Below the pieces are notes generated by a model. It searched no databases. It was not told the DNA's origin and saw only the letters and a program-made list of their open reading frames with translations. Shown here piece after piece: positions 1 to 6,514 of a stretch of 11,841 nt of DNA (its first letter is position 1; the number at the start of each line of letters is the position of its first letter). The position numbers were made by a program, and so were the translations under genes. Origin of the DNA: an uncultured Collinsella sp. (GTDB taxonomy: Bacteria > Actinomycetota > Coriobacteriia > Coriobacteriales > Coriobacteriaceae); assembly GCA_900549215.1 (NCBI GenBank), contig URNJ01000049.1:1-11841 (forward strand), read 5' to 3'.

Positions 1-1506
1 TTTAAAGGGCCGGCTTGGAGGGCCGCCATTGGCTCGTTTGCCCTTTCGTGCGTGCTCGCCTTTGCGTGGTGGCATCTGCCGGCGGCGCAGATAGCCACGG
101 CCTCGCTTGAGGGCTTTTTGATGGCCATATGGCCCATCGTGCTCGTGATTATCGCCGCGGTGTTCACATATAACCTGTGTGTGCACACGGGCGCCATGGA
201 CGTGATCGGCAGCATGATTACCTCCATCAGCAGCGATCGTCGTCTGCTGGCGCTGCTCGTGGCCTGGTGCTTCGGCGGTTTTATGGAGGGCATGGCCGGC
301 TTCGGTACCGCTGTCGCCATTCCCGCCGGCATGCTCGCGGGCCTGGGCTTTGAGGCCGTGCCTGCCGTGCTCATCTGCCTGCTGGCCAACGGCGTGCCCA
401 CGCCCTACGGCTCCATTGGCATCCCCACGGTGTCCGTTGCCGACCTGGTGGGTCTGGATTCCCTGCATCTGGCGACCGTTCAGCTGGCGCAGCTTGCGCC
501 CTTCTTTGTGGCGATGCCGCTGCTTATCGTGCTGGTTGCGGGTCGTGTTGTCGATGACCAGGGCAATGTTGCAAGCGTTGCCGAGCGTCTGCACGGCGTT
601 GCCGGCGTGGCACTGCTTTCCGGTGTGTCCTTTGTAGGTGCGGCCCTGGTCGTTGCCATGTTTGTGGGTCCCGAACTGGCCGTAGTCGTGGGTTCCATCG
701 TGTCGCTCGCGCTGACCGCCGCGCTTGCCATGCGCGCCGAGAAGTCCGGTCACCTGGACGCGCGCTTCCATATGAATATCGAGGCCGGCGAACAGCTCAC
801 CGTTAAGTCGGCGCTTTCGGCCTGGTTGTGCTTCATCCTGATCTTTGTGTTGCTGCTGGGCACGTCTAACCTGGTACCCGCCGTGCATGCTGCGCTCGCA
901 CCGTTTGCGAGCCATGTGCAGGTGTATTGCGGTGAGAATCCCGGTATGCTTACGTTTTCGTGGATCAACACACCGGGTGTTTGGATCTTCCTGGCAGCGT
1001 TTGTCGGCGGTGCCATTCAGGGCGCTTCGCCGCGCATGATGGGCGAGGTGCTGACCGCGACGGTGAAGCAGATGATGCCGACGGTGATCACGATGCTTTC
1101 GGTACTGGGCTGCGCCAAGGTGATGGGCTATGCCGGCATGATTTCGTCGATCAGCGCGTTTTGCATTGCGGTCGCCGGTGGACTGTACCCGATTCTGGCC
1201 CCGTGGATCGGTGCCGTCGGTGCGTTCGTGACCGGTTCGGGCACGTCCTCGGGCATGCTGTTTGGTCCCATCCAGAGCCAGGCGGCTACGGCACTGGGCG
1301 TGAGTGACTACTGGATGGTCGCGTTGAACGCCCTGGGCGTCGCTGCCGGCAAGATGATCTCGCCGCAGACCCTCGCCATTGGTCTTGCCGCCGTGCACGT
1401 GCGCGGTAAGGACGCCGAACTCTTGGGCGCGGTGCTGCCCTACGCCGCCGGCATGCTGGTCCTCATGAGTGTCATCGCCATGCTCGGCCAAGGCCTGCCG
1501 CTATAG
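1..1506 (+). CDS. L-lactate permease (LctP/LldP family), 5' end outside window
   Basis: Polytopic inner-membrane permease of the lactate permease family (Pfam Lactate_perm, TC 2.A.14), expected to import L-lactate, or glycolate, with protons. The reading frame is open from base 1 with no stop, and the residues before the GTG at 52 (KGPAWRAAIGSF) already look like family sequence. The start therefore lies upstream and the GTG is not the real start. About 501 residues are visible against roughly 530-550 in the family. The protein is almost entirely hydrophobic segments. Family motifs seen are EGMAGFGTAVAIPAG (about nt 286-333), NGVPTPYGSIGIP, TGSGTSSGMLFGPIQ (about nt 1231-1275) and GKMISPQTLAIG near the C-terminus. 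Substrate specificity within the family cannot be read from sequence. It is followed by a repeat-rich gap and then pckA; lactate uptake next to PEP carboxykinase would suit C3 metabolism, but co-regulation is not shown. Confidence 0.9.
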   Translation, partial: FKGPAWRAAIGSFALSCVLAFAWWHLPAAQIATASLEGFLMAIWPIVLVIIAAVFTYNLCVHTGAMDVIGSMITSISSDRRLLALLVAWCFGGFMEGMAGFGTAVAIPAGMLAGLGFEAVPAVLICLLANGVPTPYGSIGIPTVSVADLVGLDSLHLATVQLAQLAPFFVAMPLLIVLVAGRVVDDQGNVASVAERLHGVAGVALLSGVSFVGAALVVAMFVGPELAVVVGSIVSLALTAALAMRAEKSGHLDARFHMNIEAGEQLTVKSALSAWLCFILIFVLLLGTSNLVPAVHAALAPFASHVQVYCGENPGMLTFSWINTPGVWIFLAAFVGGAIQGASPRMMGEVLTATVKQMMPTVITMLSVLGCAKVMGYAGMISSISAFCIAVAGGLYPILAPWIGAVGAFVTGSGTSSGMLFGPIQSQAATALGVSDYWMVALNALGVAAGKMISPQTLAIGLAAVHVRGKDAELLGAVLPYAAGMLVLMSVIAMLGQGLPL

Positions 1507-1508
1507 TC

Positions 1509-1618
1509 GGCACTTGGGGGCGTTCCTTATGTGCCGGCATCTGGGGACACTCCTTGGCTGTTGCTTGTTCAAGAGTGTCCCCAACGACTAGTCGTTTAAG
1601 AATGTCCCCAATGACTAG
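1509..1618. repeat. Composite intergenic repeat: 27-bp-period direct repeats in an inverted arrangement
   Basis: Directly after the permease stop. The left arm has two related units at 1509 and 1536 (GGCACTTGGGGGCGTTCCTT and GGCATCTGGGGACACTCCTT). The right arm has two at 1572 and 1599 (AGAGTGTCCCCAACGACTAG and AGAATGTCCCCAATGACTAG, 18 of 20 identical). Both arms have a 27-bp period, and the arms are mutually inverted (GGGGACACTC against GAGTGTCCCC). AACGACTAGTCGTT at 1583-1596 is a perfect 14-bp palindrome. The inner hairpin (about 1543-1582) may help end permease transcription, although no U-tract follows. The GGGGAC core resembles repeats linked elsewhere to REP-associated tyrosine transposases; that link is inference. 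Confidence 0.8.
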
Positions 1619-1667
1619 GCCGCTTGCGTGCGATTTTTGACCGTTGAGCGGGCGCTTCGCCGTTGCC

Positions 1668-1683
1668 GCAAAAACGTTTTTGC
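1668..1683. promoter_or_regulatory. Perfect 16-bp palindrome upstream of pckA, LacI-family-like operator candidate
   Basis: GCAAAAACGTTTTTGC is a perfect inverted repeat with a central CG flanked by A and T runs. This is the general form of LacI/GalR-family operators (AAACGTTT core). It lies 74 bp before the pckA start, followed at 1701-1716 by a second inverted repeat, CTTTAC-GTGA-GTAAAG. No convincing -35/-10 pair was found around them, so their position relative to the promoter is unknown. Confidence 0.4.
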
Positions 1684-1757
1684 ATATCGGGTACAACGGG
1701 CTTTACGTGAGTAAAGTGCGCGCCGTGTCCACGTGTCGCGCTTTTAAAGGAGGCCCC

Positions 1758-3428
1758 ATGCCTGGTGTTACCCCTGCAGAAGTTCTGTCCAACTTTGGCA
1801 TTACACTGGTCGAAGATCCCGCCGAGAATCAGCCCCGCCTGCTGGTTGACCTGCCGGCAGCCGAGCTCGTCGAGCACGCCATCCGCCGCAACGAAGGCCG
1901 CATGGCCTCCAACGGCGCGCTGGTGATCGAGACGGGGGAGCGCACTGGCCGCTCGCCCAACGACCGCTTTATTGTTGATACGCCCGACGTGCACGACAAG
2001 ATTGCCTGGGGTGCCGTCAACCGCCCGCTTTCTGCCGAGAGCTACGAGGCCATCAAGGCCGGCATAGTCGACTATCTCAACGAGCGCGACGTGTTCGTCA
2101 CTCGCGGTATGGCTGGTGCCGATCGTAATCACACGCGCCGACTGCTTGTTGCCTGCGAGCGCGCAAGTCAGGCGCTCTTCATTAAGCAGATGCTCGCCCG
2201 CCCGCTCGCCCGCGAAATCGCGCGTACCGGCGAGCCGGACTTCTGCGTGCTCGCCGCGCCGGGCTACCAGTGCGATCCCGCCATCAAGGGTCTCAACTCC
2301 AGCGCCGCCGTGGTCATCAACTTCCAGGAGCGCGTGATTTTGGTCGCGGGCACCGGCTACTCCGGCGAGATCAAAAAGTCTATCTTCAGCGTTATGAATT
2401 ATTTGCTGCCTGTCGAGGACGACGTTCTGCCTATGCATTGCTCGGCCAGCATGGACCCCGTCACGCACGAGACCGCGGTGTTCTTTGGCCTGTCCGGCAC
2501 AGGCAAGACCACGCTTTCGGCCAACCCCACGCGCCTGCTGATCGGCGACGACGAGCACGGTTGGTCCGACATGGGGATCTTTAACGTCGAGGGCGGCTGC
2601 TATGCCAAGTGCGAGGGCCTGGACGCGTTCCACGAGCCCGAGATCTTTAACGCCGTCCGCTTTGGCGCCATCTGCGAAAACGTGGTGCTCGATGAGAATC
2701 GCAAGCCCAACTACGACGACGTCTCGATCACGCACAATACGCGCGTGGCCTATCCCGTCGAGCATATCCCCAACGCGTGGACCAAGGGCATGGGTACCAC
2801 TCCGAGCGTCGTGCTGTTCCTGACCTGCGACGCCTTTGGCGTGTTGCCGCCCATCTCACGCCTGACGGCCGATGCCGCCATGTACCACTTTGTGACGGGC
2901 TTTACGGCCAAGATCCCCGGCACCGAGGTCGGCGTCACCGAGCCCACGCCCACGTTCTCTTCGCTGTTTGGCGAGCCGTTTATGCCGCTCGACCCTATGG
3001 TCTACGCCAAGATGCTCGGCGAGCGCATCGCCGACGGCCGCACGCGCGTCTATCTGGTCAACACCGGCTGGATTGGTGGCGGCTACGGCGTCGGTCATCG
3101 CATCGAGCTTGCCTACACGCGCTCACTGGTCGCTCGCGCCCTCGACGGCACCATCGAGGACAGCGAGTTCGTACACGACGATATCTTTAATGTCGACATT
3201 CCCACTACGTGCCACGGTGTGCCCGACGGCATCCTGGTGCCGCGCCAGTACTGGCAGAGCACCGCGCGCTACGACGAGGCAGCGCACAACCTGGCCGTGA
3301 TGTTCGAGGAGAACTTCGAGAAGAAGTACTCGCACCTGCCCGAGTCCGTAAAGGCCGCCGGCCCGCACGCCCAGATGTCCGCCGAGGCCCGTCATCGCGG
3401 CCGCGGCTTGCTGGGACTCCGCCACTAG
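1758..3428 (+). CDS. pckA: Phosphoenolpyruvate carboxykinase (ATP)
   Basis: Cytosolic enzyme interconverting oxaloacetate + ATP and phosphoenolpyruvate + CO2 + ADP. It serves gluconeogenesis, or in many anaerobes PEP carboxylation toward C4 acids. The product is 556 residues, close to the E. coli enzyme (540). Visible family features: TGRSPNDRF (about 63-71, substrate-binding Arg), GTGYSGEIKKS with Tyr201, Lys206 and Lys207, the P-loop GLSGTGKTT from residue 244, the metal-binding GDDEHGW from residue 263, and VRFGAICENVVLD. The P-loop rather than a GTP-type site places it in the ATP-dependent class. The ATG at 1758 is chosen because AAAGGAGG lies at the correct distance upstream; the frame is open farther upstream but without a ribosome-binding site or family similarity. 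Palindromes at 1668-1716 may bind regulators. A palindromic terminator-like repeat follows the stop by 15 bp. Confidence 0.97.
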   Translation: MPGVTPAEVLSNFGITLVEDPAENQPRLLVDLPAAELVEHAIRRNEGRMASNGALVIETGERTGRSPNDRFIVDTPDVHDKIAWGAVNRPLSAESYEAIKAGIVDYLNERDVFVTRGMAGADRNHTRRLLVACERASQALFIKQMLARPLAREIARTGEPDFCVLAAPGYQCDPAIKGLNSSAAVVINFQERVILVAGTGYSGEIKKSIFSVMNYLLPVEDDVLPMHCSASMDPVTHETAVFFGLSGTGKTTLSANPTRLLIGDDEHGWSDMGIFNVEGGCYAKCEGLDAFHEPEIFNAVRFGAICENVVLDENRKPNYDDVSITHNTRVAYPVEHIPNAWTKGMGTTPSVVLFLTCDAFGVLPPISRLTADAAMYHFVTGFTAKIPGTEVGVTEPTPTFSSLFGEPFMPLDPMVYAKMLGERIADGRTRVYLVNTGWIGGGYGVGHRIELAYTRSLVARALDGTIEDSEFVHDDIFNVDIPTTCHGVPDGILVPRQYWQSTARYDEAAHNLAVMFEENFEKKYSHLPESVKAAGPHAQMSAEARHRGRGLLGLRH

Positions 3429-3443
3429 CGTCGCCTTGGACCC

Positions 3444-3480
3444 AAAACCACCACAAAGGGGGCAGTGTTGTGGTGGTTTT
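3444..3480 (+). terminator. Palindromic repeat copy A, putative terminator of pckA
   Basis: AAAACCACCACAA (3444-3456) and TTGTGGTGGTTTT (3468-3480) form a perfect 13-bp stem around an 11-nt loop, ending in a T run. It starts 15 bp after the pckA stop. This is the shortest and most diverged of four copies in the window; its loop keeps only a GGGGGCAG remnant of the GGGGACAGG centre. The T run overlaps the -35 box of the next promoter. Confidence 0.75.
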
Positions 3481-3507
3481 GCTTGGGCGGATGACTCGGG
3501 TTACAAT
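3479..3507 (+). promoter_or_regulatory. Sigma-70-type promoter for the B3/B4 gene
   Basis: TTGCTT (3479-3484), a 17-bp spacer and TACAAT (3502-3507) fit a housekeeping promoter, giving a start near 3514 and a leader of about 137 nt before the ATG at 3651. The -35 box overlaps the T run of the pckA terminator repeat. Confidence 0.6.
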
Positions 3508-3521
3508 ACGCCTGACATATC

Positions 3522-3620
3522 GTCCCCTTCTCCGGATGGGGACAGCGCAAGCGCTCTTGTGGCGGCACCGTAGGACTTTGAAGGTGGCCGTCGTAAGGGC
3601 GCTTTTTGTTTAGGCGCCCT
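3522..3620 (+). other. Structured 5' leader of the B3/B4 gene, four stem-loops
   Basis: Four local hairpins can be drawn in succession: GTCCCC/GGGGAC (3522-3543), AGCGC-AA-GCGCT (3544-3555), CGGCACC/GGTGGCCG with one bulge (3563-3590), and AGGGCGC/GCGCCCT around a U-rich loop (3596-3620). The ribosome-binding site (GGGAG from 3641) lies after them. I recognise no known riboswitch class. It could be a regulatory leader, a small RNA, or incidental GC-rich pairing. Confidence 0.4.
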
Positions 3621-3650
3621 CGCTCGGCGCGCACAATGAAGGGAGAGCGT

Positions 3651-4370
3651 ATGAAGAGCTTTATCGCCGAGAATTCGTTTTGGGAGCTGTTTCCGCAGGC
3701 GGCTATCGGCGTTGTGGTCGTAAAGGGCATGAAGCCCGCGGCGCAGATTTCCCAGGAGGACGTGGATGCGATCGCTGCGCTGCTTGACCGCGCCAACATC
3801 GATGCGGAGCGTCCCCTGACGAGTGATACTATCAGCGAGAATGCGCCGGTTAAGGCATGGCGCGAGGCGTATCGTCTGTTCAAGACCAAGAAGGGCGCGC
3901 GTTGCTCAGTTGAGAACCTGCTCAAGCGCGTGCTCAAAGGCAAGCCGGTCGGCCACATCACGCCGGCGGTGGACATCTACAACACGATTTCGTTGACATA
4001 TGCGTTGCCCGTTGGCGGTGAGGATTTGCATGCTATTGAGGGCAATCTGCGCCTGGCGGTGACCGACGGCGGCGACGCGTTCTTGCCACTTGGCGAGGAG
4101 GCGGATGATCCGACGCTGCCTGGCGAGCTCGCCTACATCGATGATGCGGGCGCCGTGTGCCGCTGCTGGAACTGGCGCGACGGCGTTCGTACGGCGCTGT
4201 CCGACGATTCGGCGGACGCATTTCTGGCGATTGAGTGCGTGGAGCCCGAGCGGATGGGGGATTGCCAGGCCGCCATCGATCGCTTGGCCGAGCTGCTTGA
4301 GCGCTATCTGGGAGCGACGGTTGTCGTTAAGACGCTTGTAACCCGCGACAATCCCTGCGTGGAGTTGTAA
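3651..4370 (+). CDS. Stand-alone B3/B4 (PheT editing-like) domain protein
   Basis: A 239-residue protein consisting essentially of a B3/B4 domain (Pfam PF03483, COG3382 type). In the phenylalanyl-tRNA synthetase beta subunit this domain clears mischarged Tyr-tRNA(Phe). Free-standing versions are common, and their role, possibly trans-editing or hydrolysis of another aminoacyl-tRNA, is not settled. Seen here are the N-terminal FWELFPQAAIGVVVVKGM strand, SENAPVKAWREAYRLFKTKKGARCSVENLLKRVLKG, and the NTISLTYALPVGGEDLHAIEG core. No synthetase catalytic domain is present. The ATG at 3651 is preferred to the in-frame ATG at 3636 because GGGAGAG sits just before it. The gene appears monocistronic: its own promoter and long leader upstream, and a terminator-like repeat 26 bp after the stop. 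Confidence 0.85.
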   Translation: MKSFIAENSFWELFPQAAIGVVVVKGMKPAAQISQEDVDAIAALLDRANIDAERPLTSDTISENAPVKAWREAYRLFKTKKGARCSVENLLKRVLKGKPVGHITPAVDIYNTISLTYALPVGGEDLHAIEGNLRLAVTDGGDAFLPLGEEADDPTLPGELAYIDDAGAVCRCWNWRDGVRTALSDDSADAFLAIECVEPERMGDCQAAIDRLAELLERYLGATVVVKTLVTRDNPCVEL

Positions 4371-4396
4371 CGGCGCCTAGAACCTGTTGATGCCCC

Positions 4397-4437
4397 AAAC
4401 CACCACAAAGGGGCCTGTCCCCTTGGTGGTGGTTTTT
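4397..4437 (+). terminator. Palindromic repeat copy B, putative terminator of the B3/B4 gene
   Basis: Left arm 4397-4413 (AAACCACCACAAAGGGG) and right arm 4419-4435 form a 17-bp stem with one mismatch and a CCTGT loop, ending in five T. In loop orientation it matches copy D (CCTGTCCCC). It begins 26 bp after the preceding stop codon. Confidence 0.8.
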
Positions 4438-4539
4438 ATGTTGATGGGTTAACAAATGGGATATTTGGGTACGGGGGTTCGGGCATGCGGCTAAGATGTT
4501 TACCCGTTAGCATCATGTAAGCGAAAGGCGGTCGTCACC

Positions 4540-4989
4540 ATGCAGTGGAACGACGAGACACGTTTTGAGGACTTTGTCGGACTGATCAGCGGCCTCTACA
4601 AGGAGATTCAGCGTATCAAGACGTCCGAAGGTGCAAGGCTCGGCCTTAAGGGCTCCGACGTTATGTGCCTTTACTATCTTGAGCGCAGCAAGGACGGCCT
4701 GACTGGCGCCGACCTGGCTCGCATGGCAGGCGTGACCCGCGCCGCCGTCTCGCGTACGCTCGCGCATCTGGAGGAGGGCGGCTACGTCGAGGTCGACGAT
4801 TCGGGCGATGCCGCCGTTAAGTATCGTGCTCCGGTGCGCCTGACCGCTCTGGGCGGCGAGAGCATGAGCGAAGCGGACCGCATCATTCGCGAGGTGCTCG
4901 ATACCACCGGTAAGGCTATGGGTGTGGAGCAGCGCGAGCAGATGTATGCGTCGCTGCGCACGATTCTCAACACCCTACGCGAGCTGTAG
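4540..4989 (+). CDS. MarR-family winged-helix transcriptional regulator
   Basis: A 149-residue, one-domain regulator of normal MarR length, expected to act as a DNA-binding dimer. The helix-turn-helix is at about residues 54-78 (LTGADLARMAGVTRAAVSR), followed by the wing at about 80-103 ending in YRAPVRLTALG, the usual MarR layout. Flanking N- and C-terminal helices would form the dimer interface. The ligand cannot be read from sequence. The ribosome-binding site is weak (AAAGG about 13 nt before the ATG), but no alternative start fits better. degV follows after 119 bp on the same strand; since FabT-type MarR proteins control fatty-acid synthesis and DegV/FakB proteins carry fatty acids, a lipid-related role is possible but unproven. 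No terminator repeat follows, so read-through into degV is possible. Confidence 0.9.
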   Translation: MQWNDETRFEDFVGLISGLYKEIQRIKTSEGARLGLKGSDVMCLYYLERSKDGLTGADLARMAGVTRAAVSRTLAHLEEGGYVEVDDSGDAAVKYRAPVRLTALGGESMSEADRIIREVLDTTGKAMGVEQREQMYASLRTILNTLREL

Positions 4990-5108
4990 GGCCGCCAAGG
5001 CTTTTGCTTCCAATTAACAACTGCATAGTCCTGTTTGAGCGCGTATACCGTGCCGGGGCCTTGCTGTCAAAATTCCCTGCGCGGGACCTGCGCAAGAAAG
5101 GATTCGCT

Positions 5109-5963
5109 ATGTCCGTCCGCATTATTACCGATTCCGCAAGCGATATGTCGCCGGCCGAGCACCCAGCACTGGCCGTTTTGCCGCTGTCCGTCACCTTTGG
5201 CACCGATGTGTACATGGATGGCATCGACATCGATCACCAGCGCTTTTACGAGATGCTCGTGGAGCGCGATGAGCTGCCCAAGACCGGCCAGGTCAACCCG
5301 TACGCGTTTTCGCGGGCGATTGCCAAGGTTCGTGAAGCCGGCGATGAGGCTGTGATTATTACCGTGGGCGCTAAGCTATCAGGCACCAATCAGAGTGCCC
5401 GTACCGCACTTGCCGAGGCGCCGGGCGGCGACGTGTACGTGGTGGATAGCAATAACGTCACTCTGGGCGAGCGTGTCCTGGTCGAGTATGCCCTGCGCCT
5501 GGTGGATGAGGGCCGTAGTGCGGCCCAGATCGCGGCGGCCGTCGAGGCCGTCCGTGACCGCGTGGTCGTCATCGGCCTGCTCGAGACGCTGGAGTACCTG
5601 GTGCGCGGCGGTCGTCTGTCTGCTGCGGCCGGCGCCGTGGGCACGCTGCTCAACGTAAAGCCTGTGGTGGCTGTCGAGGACGGTCTGATCGTGCAGCTGG
5701 GCAAGGCGCGCGGTTCCAAGAACGGCCGCAACCTGCTGAACCAAAAGGTCGAAAAGGCGGGCGGCATCGACTTTTCCATGCCGCTGGCGCTCGGCTATAC
5801 GGGTCTTTCGGATGCGGTGCTCAAGAAGTATATCGAGGACAGTGCCGCGTTGTGGGCCGGCCATGCCGAGGGTGAGCTGCCCATCCACACTATCGGCGCC
5901 ACCATCGGCACCCACGTGGGCCCCGGCGCTGTAGCCGTAGCCTTCTTCCGCCCCGCCAACTAG
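5109..5963 (+). CDS. DegV family (FakB-like) fatty-acid-binding protein
   Basis: A cytosolic DegV-fold protein of 284 residues, the usual family length. DegV/FakB proteins bind one fatty acid and, in FakA/FakB systems, present it to the kinase FakA so that exogenous fatty acids enter phospholipids. Visible motifs are IITDSASD (5-12), PKTGQ (57-61, normally PxTSQ; Thr59 is kept), LSGTNQSA (90-97, with Ser91 and Thr93), ETLEYLVRGGRLS (159-171), and the C-terminal THVGPGAVAVAFF strand. Thr and Ser of the second and third motifs contact the fatty-acid carboxylate in characterised members. The ATG at 5109 is chosen for the AAAGGA just upstream and because family members begin at the RIITDS strand; the open frame back to 5004 adds unrelated residues. 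No FakA kinase is in the window. Confidence 0.93.
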   Translation: MSVRIITDSASDMSPAEHPALAVLPLSVTFGTDVYMDGIDIDHQRFYEMLVERDELPKTGQVNPYAFSRAIAKVREAGDEAVIITVGAKLSGTNQSARTALAEAPGGDVYVVDSNNVTLGERVLVEYALRLVDEGRSAAQIAAAVEAVRDRVVVIGLLETLEYLVRGGRLSAAAGAVGTLLNVKPVVAVEDGLIVQLGKARGSKNGRNLLNQKVEKAGGIDFSMPLALGYTGLSDAVLKKYIEDSAALWAGHAEGELPIHTIGATIGTHVGPGAVAVAFFRPAN

Positions 5964-5973
5964 CTTTCCGGTC

Positions 5974-6013
5974 AAAACCACCACAAAGGGGACAGGTACC
6001 TTTGTGGTGGTTT
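5974..6013 (+). terminator. Palindromic repeat copy C, putative terminator of degV
   Basis: Perfect 15-bp stem AAACCACCACAAAGG (5975-5989) / inverse (5999-6013) with the 9-nt loop GGACAGGTA. It begins 11 bp after the degV stop. Its centre is in the opposite orientation to copies B and D. Only 29 bp separate it from the next start codon. Confidence 0.75.
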
Positions 6014-6042
6014 ATGCTGGGTTCGGTTGAAAGGAGCACGCA

Positions 6043-6363
6043 ATGGCGTCTGAGGGCTTTTTTGAACGGGTGTACGAGGTGGTCGAGCAGATCCCCGAGG
6101 GGATGGTCGCCACGTATGGTCAGGTGGCGCTGCTTGCCGGTCGACCACGAAGTGCGCGGTATGTGGGGTATGCCCTGCATAGCAATCCGCGCCCCGGCGA
6201 GATTCCCTGTCACCGCGTGGTGTTTGCCGACGGGCGCATATGCGAGGGTTTTGCTTTTGGCGGTCCCGATGCTCAACGTGAGCTTTTGCTAGGGGAGGGT
6301 GTGGCGTTTAAGGACGACATGCACGTCGACCTGGCCGTCTGTCGTTGGCCTGCCGGACTCTAA
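6043..6363 (+). CDS. Short methylated-DNA--protein-cysteine methyltransferase-like protein (MGMT/ATL family)
   Basis: A 106-residue protein equal to the C-terminal DNA-binding and alkyl-transfer domain of O6-alkylguanine-DNA alkyltransferase; the N-terminal domain of Ada/Ogt (about 160-180 residues in all) is absent. Seen are VATYGQVALLAG (22-33), the helix RSARYVGYALHSNP (36-49) supplying the base-flipping Arg, and IPCHRVV with Cys56 as alkyl acceptor. Alkyltransferase-like (ATL) proteins of this size usually have Trp there, so keeping Cys suggests real alkyl-transfer capacity, though this is inference. AAAGGAG lies 7 nt before the ATG. Because terminator copy C ends 29 bp upstream, the gene needs read-through or a promoter overlapping the repeat. 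Gene symbol withheld because ogt and atl are not separable here. Confidence 0.88.
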   Translation: MASEGFFERVYEVVEQIPEGMVATYGQVALLAGRPRSARYVGYALHSNPRPGEIPCHRVVFADGRICEGFAFGGPDAQRELLLGEGVAFKDDMHVDLAVCRWPAGL

Positions 6364-6379
6364 CAGCTCTGCCGTGGTC

Positions 6380-6420
6380 AAAACCACCACAAAGGTGCCT
6401 GTCCCCTTTGTGGTGGTTTT
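6380..6420. terminator. Palindromic repeat copy D, putative bidirectional terminator
   Basis: Perfect 16-bp stem AAAACCACCACAAAGG (6380-6395) / inverse (6405-6420), loop TGCCTGTCC. It is the reverse complement of copy C with one central base changed. It lies 16 bp after the alkyltransferase stop, between convergent genes; A and T runs at both ends would let it work in either direction. Confidence 0.8.
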
Positions 6421-6514
6421 CCGTTGCAGGTTTACCTGGGCTAACTTATGGAGAAGGTGTGGCGGAGCATATTGACGCTAGAAAGTAAACCACGGTGAAC
6501 TATATTGTATTCAG

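Noticed and set aside
52..54. GTG at 52 as the start of the lactate permease
   Set aside because: The frame is open from base 1 and the residues before it resemble family sequence; the gene simply begins upstream of the window.
1644..1757. N-terminal extension of pckA from 1644
   Set aside because: No ribosome-binding site, residues unlike PEP carboxykinase, and a strong AAAGGAGG places the start at 1758.
1596..2765. A 389-codon minus-strand frame opposite pckA
   Set aside because: Shadow of pckA; the plus-strand product has complete PEP carboxykinase motifs, and the antisense frame has none.
3561..3590. T-box-like string GGCGGCACCG in the leader of the B3/B4 gene
   Set aside because: The T-box core needs UGGNACC to pair with the tRNA end; here CGG replaces UGG. 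The leader is also too short for a normal Stem I, and no specifier loop was found.
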